Source: an uncultured Methylococcaceae bacterium (lineage in GTDB: Bacteria > Pseudomonadota > Gammaproteobacteria > Methylococcales > Methylomonadaceae). From it: a DNA stretch of 41,896 nucleotides. This document shows, one piece after another, positions 19,900 to 28,354 of the stretch. A model generated the notes under the pieces. That model was not told the origin of the DNA. It worked only from the letters and a program-made list of their open reading frames with translations, and ran no database searches. The stretch covers positions 1-41,896 of the forward strand of contig CAIVQX010000023.1 of the NCBI GenBank assembly GCA_903908165.1, given 5' to 3'. The number at the start of each line of letters is the position of its first letter. The stretch's first letter is position 1. Both the position numbers and the translations under genes were made by a program.

Positions 19900-21191
19900 T
19901 GACACCTCATGGTAGGAAAATATCAGTTGTTGGCTTAGGCTATGTCGGCTTACCTGTGGCGGTAGAGTTTGGCAAATATCAGCACGTTATTGGATTTGAC
20001 ATAAGTACTACCAGAATTGAAGATTTACAAAAAGGTATAGAAAAAACTAACGAAGTTGATGCTATGGATTTGGCTGCGACAGATGTTTTATATACGAACG
20101 ATGCTGCTGATATAAGAAAAGCTGATTTTCACATCATAGCCGTGCCAACACCAGTTAATGAATCGAAACAACCTGATTTTTTACCTCTTATTAGCGCAAC
20201 AAAAACCGTAGGACAACAACTTAAAAAAGGTGATATCGTTGTTTTTGAATCTACGGTTTATCCTGGAGCTACTGAAGAGATATGCATCCCTGTTCTTGAA
20301 AAGGAATCAAATCTTATTTGGCAAACAGATTTCAACGTTGGCTATTCCCCAGAACGAATAAATCCTGGTGATAAGTTACATGCTTTTAAATCAATCACGA
20401 AAGTTGTATCAGGTGACTCAGTCAGCACATTAAATATTGTCGCTACTGTTTATGGTTCAGTTGTTGATGCAGGAGTATATAAAGCGGCATCAATGAAAGT
20501 GGCTGAGGCTGCTAAAGTTATAGAAAATACTCAGCGAGATTTAAACATTTCATTGATGAATGAATTGGCACTGATTTTCAATAAAATGAATATAGATACT
20601 TCAGATGTTTTGGCCGCAGCTTCTTCCAAATGGAATTTTTTACCCTTTGAGCCTGGTTTAGTAGGAGGCCATTGTATTGGCGTAGATCCTTATTACTTAA
20701 CATACAAATCAATCATATCTGGATATATTCCTCAAGTTATTCTTTCTGGTAGAAGAATAAATGATGGAATGGGTGGTTTTATAGCTTCCCAAGCAATAAA
20801 AGAACTGATTAAACTTGGTGCCTGTATTAAAGACAGTATTGTAACTATTTTAGGCTTTACCTTTAAAGAAAATATTCCAGACATTAGAAATACACGTGTT
20901 ATTGATATAGTTAGAGAGTTACAAGAGTATGGTGTCATTGTTCAAGTTTTTGATCCGTTGTCATCGCCAGATGAGATTCAAAAAGCCTACAATATAACGG
21001 TTTCAAATAATGAGTCACTAATGCAAACTGCACAAGCAGTAATACTTGCTGTTCCACACAAATATTTCCTAGAAAAGAATTGGGAATACATTTCAAATCT
21101 TTTAAATAAAAAAACAGGTGTTGTAATTGATGTTAAAGGCAAGCTTGATAGGAATAAAATTCCCGAGAACATAACCCTATGGAGACTTTAG
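19899..21191 (+). CDS. UDP-N-acetylhexosamine 6-dehydrogenase (TviB/WbpO-like)
   Basis: 430 residues from the ATG that overlaps the epimerase stop by one base; a TTG one codon earlier is not needed. It is a nucleotide-sugar dehydrogenase of the UDP-Glc/ManNAc/GalNAc family: NAD motif VGLGYVGLP, FESTVYPGATEE, VGYSPERINPGD, VIENTQRDLNISLMNELA, and the catalytic Cys in GGHCIGVDPYYL. The C-terminal domain has FTFKENIPDIRNTRV. The details resemble the Vi-antigen TviB/WbpO group, which oxidise UDP-GlcNAc or UDP-GalNAc to uronic acids. Coupled to the epimerase, it points to an aminohexuronic acid in the polysaccharide; the exact sugar is inference. Confidence 0.88.
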   Translation: MTPHGRKISVVGLGYVGLPVAVEFGKYQHVIGFDISTTRIEDLQKGIEKTNEVDAMDLAATDVLYTNDAADIRKADFHIIAVPTPVNESKQPDFLPLISATKTVGQQLKKGDIVVFESTVYPGATEEICIPVLEKESNLIWQTDFNVGYSPERINPGDKLHAFKSITKVVSGDSVSTLNIVATVYGSVVDAGVYKAASMKVAEAAKVIENTQRDLNISLMNELALIFNKMNIDTSDVLAAASSKWNFLPFEPGLVGGHCIGVDPYYLTYKSIISGYIPQVILSGRRINDGMGGFIASQAIKELIKLGACIKDSIVTILGFTFKENIPDIRNTRVIDIVRELQEYGVIVQVFDPLSSPDEIQKAYNITVSNNESLMQTAQAVILAVPHKYFLEKNWEYISNLLNKKTGVVIDVKGKLDRNKIPENITLWRL

Positions 21192-21243
21192 CTAAAAAGG
21201 TTAGAGGCCTGTTACTATAAAAAATCTAAACAGGAAAGATAGT

Positions 21244-21891
21244 ATGTGTTTTACAACAAAAATGAAAAGTATATTTTGTATCATTATTTTACTAGCATCT
21301 GGATGTGGATATGCGCCTTTAAGCCAAGATGAAGATGCAGTAATTCCTTCTGATTACACATATATTATCGGCCCTGGTGATAGTGTAAATATATTTGTTT
21401 GGGGAAACCCAGATATATCGACTACTGCTACAGTGCGACCAGATGGGAAAATCACAATTCCATTAGCTGAAGATTTATTGGCGAGTGGTAAAACGCCCTC
21501 TCAATTAGCTAGAGTAATGGAAAAAGCGCTCTCTAAATATGTTAGAGACCCTCAGGTAGTTATCATGGTCGGAGGGTTTCAAGGTGTATATAGCCAACAA
21601 GTAAGAATTATAGGGCAATTAAGTGGCGGTGGCGGTGGAGGGGGCTCAGCACATTATTCAGCCAAAAGTTTTCCTTATAAAAAAGATATGACTTTACTCG
21701 ACTTAGTCATCCAAATAGGTGGTATGGGTCAATATGCCGATGGCAATAGAGCTAGCATTATCAGAAACATAGATGGAGAACCTCAGCACTTTGGAATTAG
21801 AATTGACGATTTGGTTGATAACTCGGATTTAACAGCTAATATCAAGATCTTACCTGGTGATATTATCATAATTCCCGAATCATTTTTTTGA
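21244..21891 (+). CDS. XrtA-associated polysaccharide export lipoprotein (Wza/EpsA type)
   Basis: 215 residues. AGGA lies about 8 bases before the ATG. The signal peptide ends in ILLASGC, giving lipid-modified Cys21. A poly_export (PES) domain follows: YTYIIGPGDSVNIFVWGNPDISTTATVRPDGKI, ending with a SLBB-like segment (KKDMTLLDLVIQIGGMGQYADGNRA) and ILPGDIIIIPESFF. It is the outer-membrane export component working with the chain-length protein and kinase downstream, and is much shorter than E. coli Wza (about 380), as usual in XrtA loci. An odd run of seven glycines (residues 128-134) followed by SAHYSAK sits where the family normally has a short loop after the first domain. Confidence 0.9.
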   Translation: MCFTTKMKSIFCIIILLASGCGYAPLSQDEDAVIPSDYTYIIGPGDSVNIFVWGNPDISTTATVRPDGKITIPLAEDLLASGKTPSQLARVMEKALSKYVRDPQVVIMVGGFQGVYSQQVRIIGQLSGGGGGGGSAHYSAKSFPYKKDMTLLDLVIQIGGMGQYADGNRASIIRNIDGEPQHFGIRIDDLVDNSDLTANIKILPGDIIIIPESFF

Positions 21892-21950
21892 TAACCTTTA
21901 GTTATTTATAGCTATAAACTTATCATTTTACAAAAGGTTATTCGATTAAG

Positions 21951-23519
21951 ATGCAAGAACAGTTATATGAAGTTATTTCTTATTTGAAAGGTGCTTTTAA
22001 ATATAAATGGGTAACTGCGATTATTGCGTGGGTATTATGTATCGCAGGATGGTTATATGTATCAGCAATGCCTAATAAATATACCTCTACAGCTAAAGTT
22101 CATGTTGAAACAAGAACTATGTTAAGACCTTTATTGTCAGGGATGACTATAGACTCTGATGTCAGAGGTTTGCTTCGAGTTATGCAGCAATTAATGTTTA
22201 CAAAAAACAATCTTGAACAGATTATTAAATTATCTGAATTGAGTTCAATTACAAATACAGCAAAAGCGCAAGAAAATCTTATAGAATCATTAAAGAAAGA
22301 TATACATATTAATGGTGGAGTTGACGATTTGTTTGTAATTCAATATGAAGGAAAAACCCCTTTTGAGGCAAAAAAAGTAGTACAAGCGGTCTTAACCGTT
22401 TTTTCTGAACAAACTCAATTATCAACACTCGGAAATGTAGATAGCGCGCAGCGTTTTATAGATGACCAAATTCAAGAATATGAAATGCGTTTACGTAATG
22501 GGGAAAAAGCCAGAGAAAATTTTAAACGGGCAAATATAGGGTTATTGCCTGGACAAGGGGGGGATCAAATTAATCAAATCCAGCAAATGACGACTGCATT
22601 GGAAGAAGGTAAATTAGCATTAAAAGAAGCAATATCCAAAAAAGATGCTTTGAAAACACAATTAACGGAAGCATTAACTGCCGATAATAATGGACTAACA
22701 GAGGTTTCAGGGAGCCTTTCTAATCCTGATGATCCACAATTAAATGAACTTAAACAAAAAAGAGATGAATTATTAATTCGATATACTAAAAATCATCCTT
22801 CAGTTCTATACATTGAAAAGACTATAAAAGAACTTAAGAAACACCTTTTAGAAAAACAAACAAAAATGGCCAAAGATGGAGGATTAGATGTTGCAGTAAT
22901 GACAAATCCTTATATTCAATCTATTCAAATTGCAATCAATCAAGTAGATGCAGAAATTGCATCAATTAATTCACGTGTTGATATATTTAGCAAGCGATTA
23001 CAAAAAGCACAGGATGAATTGAATACTAGACTATCGATTGAAACTGAAATAGAGAACCTTAATAGAGACTATGATGCTATAAAAGCAAATTATCAACGAT
23101 TATTGGCTAGTAAAGAACAAGCAGCAATGTCAGAAAAAGTAGACAATCAAGCTGAATCTTTAAAATTTAAGATTGCTGACGCACCTAATGTTCCATTACA
23201 ACCATCTTCGCCAAAAAGAAAAATATTATACACGGGTGTTTTATTGCTTGGCGCAGTATTTGGGCTATTTGTAGCTTCATTACTGTATTTTATAAGACCT
23301 ACAATAATGTCTGTAACACAACTTAAACAACTAACAGGCTTACCGGTTTTAGGTAGTGTTTCCATGAAGATTGGTGTATTCGAAGGGAAAAAAAATAATA
23401 CAGATATACTCAAATTTAGTTCCTCGATATTGGGTTTATTATTAATTTACATAAGTTTTATAACAATTGATATTCTAGAAATAAAGATTGATGTGCTTTC
23501 TAAGTTATTGCAATTATGA
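21951..23519 (+). CDS. XrtA-system polysaccharide chain-length determinant (Wzz/GNVR type)
   Basis: 522 residues. An N-terminal transmembrane helix (WVTAIIAWVLCIAGWLYVSAMP) is followed by the Wzz motif YTSTAKVHVETRTMLRPLLSG. A long periplasmic coiled-coil region comes next, with NREYDAIKANYQRLLASKE-like GNVR signatures. Then PNVPLQPSSPKRKILYTGVLLLGAVFGLFVASLLYF and a second C-terminal helix (SILGLLLIYISFITIDIL). It is an inner-membrane polysaccharide co-polymerase setting chain length and linking the synthesis complex to the exporter. The cytoplasmic kinase domain is a separate protein encoded 24 bases downstream, the split arrangement common in XrtA clusters. Confidence 0.9.
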   Translation: MQEQLYEVISYLKGAFKYKWVTAIIAWVLCIAGWLYVSAMPNKYTSTAKVHVETRTMLRPLLSGMTIDSDVRGLLRVMQQLMFTKNNLEQIIKLSELSSITNTAKAQENLIESLKKDIHINGGVDDLFVIQYEGKTPFEAKKVVQAVLTVFSEQTQLSTLGNVDSAQRFIDDQIQEYEMRLRNGEKARENFKRANIGLLPGQGGDQINQIQQMTTALEEGKLALKEAISKKDALKTQLTEALTADNNGLTEVSGSLSNPDDPQLNELKQKRDELLIRYTKNHPSVLYIEKTIKELKKHLLEKQTKMAKDGGLDVAVMTNPYIQSIQIAINQVDAEIASINSRVDIFSKRLQKAQDELNTRLSIETEIENLNRDYDAIKANYQRLLASKEQAAMSEKVDNQAESLKFKIADAPNVPLQPSSPKRKILYTGVLLLGAVFGLFVASLLYFIRPTIMSVTQLKQLTGLPVLGSVSMKIGVFEGKKNNTDILKFSSSILGLLLIYISFITIDILEIKIDVLSKLLQL

Positions 23520-23543
23520 CAACAATATCTCTAAGAGGCATCA

Positions 23544-24461
23544 ATGAGCATCATTGAAAGTGCTTTAAATAAAGCAAACAAAGTAGAACATGATTCGAAT
23601 GTTCATCTTAATACCCAATCAGAGCTAAAAGTAAATTCAGATAACCCCCGACTAATTTATAATAATTCTGACTGTAAAATTAACTCTATTATCGATCAAC
23701 AAACAAATAAAGAAATTGTCGAAATTGACTTTACTCGTTTAACTTCATTAGGTTTTGTTGATCCTAATGATTCAAATACACAAGCAATAGAAGAATATAG
23801 AAATATAAAAAGACCTATAGTAAACAACGCATTTGGAAAGGGGAGTGTAGGTATAAATAGAGCTAACCTGATTTTAATAACGAGTAGTTTACCAGGTGAG
23901 GGTAAAACCTTCACTGCAATTAACTTGGCTTTGAGTATTGCCAATGAACGCGATAAAAAAGTGCTATTGATCGATGCTGATGTTGCGAGGCCTTCCATTT
24001 CAAAAGTACTAGGGATTGAACCCAGACTTGGCTTAATAGAATATCTAGATAATGAAGGGATTTTATTTTCTGATATTTTAGTCGACACCAATATCGCGGG
24101 ATTACGCATTGTGCCTGCTGGTAAGACTCATAAACATTCTACTGAATTGTTATCGAGCAATAAAATGGCTTTATTAGTTGAGGAATTGAGTAGTAGATAC
24201 CCAGATAGAATTATCATCTTTGATTCACCCCCATTACTAGCAGCAACACAAGGGGAAATTTTAGCAAAATTAGTCGGGCAAATTGTTTTAGTAGTAGAAG
24301 CCGAGAAAACTTTACAAAGTATGGTTATGGAATCCGTAAACAAACTATCAACCTGTGATGTCGTTCTAGCTGTATTCAATAAATCTAAAGGAAATACTGG
24401 TGGAGCTTTTTATGGCTATGGTTATGGTTATGGTTATGGTTATGGAAATTATGCTAATTAA
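23544..24461 (+). CDS. XrtA-associated tyrosine autokinase (BY-kinase)
   Basis: 305 residues. A bacterial tyrosine kinase with P-loop SSLPGEGKT (residues 114-122), Walker A' VLLIDADVARP (140-150) and Walker B RIIIFDSPPLLA. The C-terminus is a Tyr-Gly tail of six YG units ending GNYAN, the expected cluster of autophosphorylated tyrosines. It probably cycles phosphorylation with the chain-length protein upstream to control polymerisation. No phosphatase is seen in the window. Family proteins have an N-terminal adaptor segment like the roughly 90 residues before EEYRNIKRPI here. A 245-bp gap follows, the largest inside the block. Confidence 0.92.
   Translation: MSIIESALNKANKVEHDSNVHLNTQSELKVNSDNPRLIYNNSDCKINSIIDQQTNKEIVEIDFTRLTSLGFVDPNDSNTQAIEEYRNIKRPIVNNAFGKGSVGINRANLILITSSLPGEGKTFTAINLALSIANERDKKVLLIDADVARPSISKVLGIEPRLGLIEYLDNEGILFSDILVDTNIAGLRIVPAGKTHKHSTELLSSNKMALLVEELSSRYPDRIIIFDSPPLLAATQGEILAKLVGQIVLVVEAEKTLQSMVMESVNKLSTCDVVLAVFNKSKGNTGGAFYGYGYGYGYGYGNYAN
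24411..24446 (+). repeat. In-frame 6-bp tandem repeat (TATGGY)6 encoding Tyr-Gly
   Basis: Six perfect or near-perfect hexamers encode the Tyr-Gly tail of the tyrosine kinase. Because the unit is two codons, slippage would change the number of tyrosines without breaking the frame. Confidence 0.85.
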
Positions 24462-24550
24462 AGAATAATTTCAATGCGTATGAAGCTTTAACATTGAACT
24501 TTCCTTATTGCAGAATAGTAATGAAAGTATTGATCAAAAATAAATATGAA

Positions 24551-24672
24551 TTTTTCCTAGTAAATTTACAGATTTTTCCTATTATATTTATTAAATTTAC
24601 AATTAAAGTGTAATTATCCATTTATAAAAATTGAATGAACTCAATTTGTAATATTGGTTTATGAATTTACAG
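24551..24672 (+). repeat. Imperfect direct repeats upstream of the outer-membrane barrel gene
   Basis: TTTTTCCTA and TAAATTTACA occur as a pair twice (24551-24570 and 24573-24601). They are 1 base apart in the first copy and 10 apart in the second. A third GAATTTACAGA lies at 24663-24673. The gap also carries the only plausible internal promoter region of the block. Function is unknown; low-complexity AT drift could explain it. Confidence 0.35.
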
Positions 24673-24706
24673 AACTTTTTAAACTTATGGATTTATAGTA
24701 ATCGCA

Positions 24707-26422
24707 ATGGATCCAATATTATTAATCTCAGATTATAACGATAAGAAAGATTCGCAACCCAAGGTTATTTTTTTTCTATTTGTCTTAATAGTAACTATTT
24801 ATCTTTTACTTCATTGTCAACAATCTGTTGCAATCAGTTGGACAATAACACCTACTGTACAAACACAAGAAATTTATTCAGATAATATCAACTTAGCTTC
24901 ATCCGGTAATGAAAAGGCTGCTTTTGTTACCTCTGTTAATCCTGGTTTTTCAATTAAAGGGCAATCAACGCGATCAACAATGACTTTTAATTATAGAATG
25001 CAAAGTTTATATAATGCAGGGGGTAACAACGGGCTTAGTATTTATAATCAATTACAATCAAATTCCAATAACGTATTAATTCCAAATAAATTTTTTATAG
25101 ATTCAAACTCATCTATCAGTCAGCAAAATATAAATAATAATTTGATAGGTACCAGTAATATAAACGGTTCCAACAATAACACGACTGTCTATAACATTGG
25201 TGTCTCCCCATATTGGACTCCACGTTTTGCAAACTACGCAAGTGGTATTGCCAGAATGAATTTCAATACTATTTCAACAGGGGGAGGGAATGTATCTAAT
25301 AATACAGATGCGATATCAGATTCTGTTAATCTTGCTGAAACCATAAATCTACAAAGTGGTACTTACTTTCAGCGAATTAATTGGAATTTTTCTTTTAACA
25401 ATAACGAAAATTATAGAATTGATAGTCCTACTATAAGCTTTCAAAACACAAATGGAAGGTTGGGAGTTCCCATAAATGCCTATTTTAATGTTTTTACCCA
25501 AGGAGGCTATAGTAGTAATAACTATCAATCTACTTCTGTTAATACTACTGGAAATACTGATTCAGGCGCATATTACACAGTTGGCGGTCAGTGGAGACCT
25601 AGTCAACGGTTCAATATAACTGCAGGCGCCGGTAATAATAGCTTTGTGACAGTATTCTTCTCTCCGATGTCACGTCTAACCACAACTTCGACTTATAGCA
25701 ATAATGCCGTAGGAACGAATTTTGGTCAATATTCACCAGGAAATGCTGGAGTAAATACTGGACAAAATTCACCGGCAGTTGGTGGACAGAACACACCAGC
25801 AACTGGTGGAGGAAACTCTGGACAAAACTGGACTATGGCTTGGAATTACCAAGCCAAGCGATCTAAATGGACTTTAACTCATAATAATACTACCACTACA
25901 TCGCAACAAATCTTAGGTCAAAATCAGATTTTCCCAGCGGAGAATGTAGCAAATAATCAGATAGGCAATTCTGATCTTAATCAACGTATCATAAATAATC
26001 CAACTTTAACCAATCAAGTAATCGTAACAAAAACCTGGAATTTTTCGAGCAGTTTTACTCCGGGAAAAAGTACATTCAGTGCGAATGTTTATTCTGATGA
26101 TTATACTTACCAAACTGTGGGAAATAATCAAAATATAATCGGAGCAAGTGGCACATGGAACTGGCCTTTTGCAAGTAAAACAAGTGCTTATCTAAGACCC
26201 CAGTGGCAGCATATCGATAATCAAGGGTCAACTGATAACAGCCAATATTATACGGTTGCAATAGGTATAAACCGAAACTTTACCAGTCGACTAAATGGTG
26301 TACTAGAATTTCGTCATATGAATCAAACATCGAACGGCAATGAAAATAACGATCTACCAGGCGGACTTACAAATGATTATCAAGAAAATCGTGTAACAGC
26401 TAGTATATTTATGAGATTTTAA
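24707..26422 (+). CDS. PEP-CTERM/XrtA-associated outer-membrane beta-barrel protein
   Basis: 571 residues. After a polar N-terminus of about 20 residues comes a hydrophobic helix (VIFFLFVLIVTIYLLLHC) acting as a long signal sequence. Then ISWTITPTVQTQEIYSDNINLA, the family's opening strand, is followed by alternating-residue beta strands rich in Asn, Ser and Thr, ending ENRVTASIFMRF with terminal Phe. This matches the TIGR03016-type barrel found in XrtA loci, probably the outer-membrane pore for the polysaccharide or a channel partner of the export lipoprotein. A low-complexity GQxSP/GQN-rich insert (about residues 340-375) is unusual inside a barrel and is probably a surface loop. Confidence 0.85.
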   Translation: MDPILLISDYNDKKDSQPKVIFFLFVLIVTIYLLLHCQQSVAISWTITPTVQTQEIYSDNINLASSGNEKAAFVTSVNPGFSIKGQSTRSTMTFNYRMQSLYNAGGNNGLSIYNQLQSNSNNVLIPNKFFIDSNSSISQQNINNNLIGTSNINGSNNNTTVYNIGVSPYWTPRFANYASGIARMNFNTISTGGGNVSNNTDAISDSVNLAETINLQSGTYFQRINWNFSFNNNENYRIDSPTISFQNTNGRLGVPINAYFNVFTQGGYSSNNYQSTSVNTTGNTDSGAYYTVGGQWRPSQRFNITAGAGNNSFVTVFFSPMSRLTTTSTYSNNAVGTNFGQYSPGNAGVNTGQNSPAVGGQNTPATGGGNSGQNWTMAWNYQAKRSKWTLTHNNTTTTSQQILGQNQIFPAENVANNQIGNSDLNQRIINNPTLTNQVIVTKTWNFSSSFTPGKSTFSANVYSDDYTYQTVGNNQNIIGASGTWNWPFASKTSAYLRPQWQHIDNQGSTDNSQYYTVAIGINRNFTSRLNGVLEFRHMNQTSNGNENNDLPGGLTNDYQENRVTASIFMRF

Positions 26423-26424
26423 TT

Positions 26425-27438
26425 ATGTATGACGGCTTTTATAACTTAATTAAAAAACCCTTTCAGTTAAGTGCTGATACTGATTTTTTTTTTAATAGTG
26501 CAGTTCATAAACGAGCTTTAGCATATATGCGCTATGGTTTGACGCAGGGGGAAGGTTTCGTAGTCATAATAGGCAAACCAGGTACTGGTAAAACTATGTT
26601 GGTTAAAGAACTGGTTAATAACTTAAATAATGACAATATAACCATTGGGATAATGGTTTCCTCACAAGTAAGTGCAGATGATCTTTTAAAGATCATATCT
26701 GCTACTTTCGGATTACCCTACGATGGAGAGGATAAGTCTACTTTACTAACTAGAATTGAACGCTTTTTTATTAATCAATCTATGGAAGGTAAAAGAGTTC
26801 TAATGATTGTTGATGAGGCCCAAAATTTACCTAAGGATGCCTTAGAAGAATTAAGAATGTTGTCTAACTTTGAAATGGCTGGTAAATCTCTTTTCCAGAT
26901 ATTTTTAATTGGTCAACAACAATTAGGTGAACGATTAGCCTTGCCTGAAATGGAACAGTTACGGCAACGTGTAGTAGCTACTTATCAATTAAAACCGTTG
27001 AATATTGAAGAAACAAAAGAATATATTTTATTTCGCCTAAAGAAAGCAGGATGGAATAACTCTCCGCAATTTGACGATGAAGTATTTTGTAAAATATGTG
27101 ACTACACCAATGGAATACCTCGCTTAATTAATACTCTATGCGATCGATTACTCTTGTTTGGATATCTTGATGAATTAACGACAATTAATTCATTTGCCGT
27201 AAAAAAAGTTATCGAGGATATTGAAGATGAATCATCCTTAATTACTGAGGAATTTCATGATAGGGCTCCAACTACAATGTTAAATATCGATAGCAATGGT
27301 TCCTACGAGGATCGTATATCCTTATTAGAAAAAATGGTAATCCATTTACAAGATAGTTTAAATAAAGAACGTGCCTTACTTCGTAAAGCGATTTTATTAC
27401 AATTAGACATGGATACTGTATACAACGACAATCATTAA
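26425..27438 (+). CDS. XrtA-associated AAA ATPase (ExeA-like)
   Basis: 337 residues, 2 bases after the barrel gene. Starts MYDGFYNLIKKPFQLSADTDFFF, the ExeA/TIGR03015 opening. P-loop GKPGTGKT at 50-57, Walker B VLMIVDEAQNL and a sensor region (QIFLIGQQQLGERLALPEMEQLRQRV) followed by the winged-helix-like lid. The C-terminus has a short coiled coil (ISLLEKMVIHLQDSLNKERALLRKA). General secretion-pathway ExeA ATPases act at the cell envelope in secretin assembly; the XrtA form always sits in polysaccharide loci. A role in assembling the barrel or exporter is inference. Confidence 0.9.
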   Translation: MYDGFYNLIKKPFQLSADTDFFFNSAVHKRALAYMRYGLTQGEGFVVIIGKPGTGKTMLVKELVNNLNNDNITIGIMVSSQVSADDLLKIISATFGLPYDGEDKSTLLTRIERFFINQSMEGKRVLMIVDEAQNLPKDALEELRMLSNFEMAGKSLFQIFLIGQQQLGERLALPEMEQLRQRVVATYQLKPLNIEETKEYILFRLKKAGWNNSPQFDDEVFCKICDYTNGIPRLINTLCDRLLLFGYLDELTTINSFAVKKVIEDIEDESSLITEEFHDRAPTTMLNIDSNGSYEDRISLLEKMVIHLQDSLNKERALLRKAILLQLDMDTVYNDNH

Positions 27439-27509
27439 CTAAACTTACTGTATTTAAAGTTGGGGTAATGAATATATATAACTGTTATAAGTACAAGCTA
27501 ATTACAAAT

Positions 27510-28343
27510 ATGAAAATAAATGCCATGACTGTAGATGTGGAAGATTATTTCCAAGTATCAGCTTTTGAGCCCTATATTGACAGAGATAATTGGGACATTT
27601 TGCCGCACAGAGTCGAGCATAATACCCACAAAATACTTGATTTTTTTGATAAAAAAAATATAAAGGCTACATTTTTTACATTAGGTTGGGTGGCTGAGCG
27701 CTATCCAAGCTTGATTAGACGCATAGTGCGGGATAAGCACGAACTGGCAAGCCATGGTTTTAATCATATCCGAGTAAATAAACAGACACTAGAGCAATTT
27801 CGTAGCGATGTTTCAACGAGTAAAAAATTACTTGAAGATATAAGTGGAATAATTGTTAATGGTTATCGAGCAGCAAGTTATTCGATTGGTGTAACTAATC
27901 AATGGGCATTATCCGTACTACAGGAAGAGGAGTATAAATATAGTTCAAGTATTTACCCAGTAAAACATGATCTTTACGGAATCCCGAACGCACCAAGATA
28001 TGTATACCATCCAATAGAAAATAATAGTTTCAAAGAAATACCCATTAGTACAATTCGACTTGGCGAAAAAAACTATCCGTGCGGGGGAGGTGGTTTTTTC
28101 AGATTTTATCCATATTGTTTATCAAAATGGGCATTACATCAAATAAATAATATAGAAAAAAAATCTGCTATTTTTTATTTTCATCCTTGGGAAATAGATC
28201 CAGATCAACCTCGACAAAAAGGTTTGGATTATAAAACGCAATTCAGACATTATCTCAATCTTAATAAAATGGAAAGTAGAGTAAACAAACTCTTAATTGA
28301 TTTTCAGTGGGACACCATGGCCAAAGTTTTCGAGATTAACTAA
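27510..28343 (+). CDS. XrtA-system polysaccharide deacetylase (DUF3473 type)
   Basis: 277 residues if started at the ATG of MKINAMTVDVEDYFQ, the family's usual start. An ATG 42 bases upstream (27468) would give 291 residues; GGGG stands only 2 bases before it, too close for a normal ribosome site. It is a NodB-fold carbohydrate esterase: TVDVEDYFQ supplies the metal Asp, FFTLGWVAERYPSLIRRI and ELASHGFNHIRV give the His metal ligands, and YRAASYSIG is the next motif. The C-terminal DUF3473 part has PCGGGGFFRFYP and FYFHPWEIDPDQP. It probably removes N-acetyl groups from the polymer. No signal peptide is seen, so it would act in the cytoplasm or need another export route. Confidence 0.9.
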   Translation: MKINAMTVDVEDYFQVSAFEPYIDRDNWDILPHRVEHNTHKILDFFDKKNIKATFFTLGWVAERYPSLIRRIVRDKHELASHGFNHIRVNKQTLEQFRSDVSTSKKLLEDISGIIVNGYRAASYSIGVTNQWALSVLQEEEYKYSSSIYPVKHDLYGIPNAPRYVYHPIENNSFKEIPISTIRLGEKNYPCGGGGFFRFYPYCLSKWALHQINNIEKKSAIFYFHPWEIDPDQPRQKGLDYKTQFRHYLNLNKMESRVNKLLIDFQWDTMAKVFEIN

Positions 28344-28354
28344 AGTTAAAGTAC

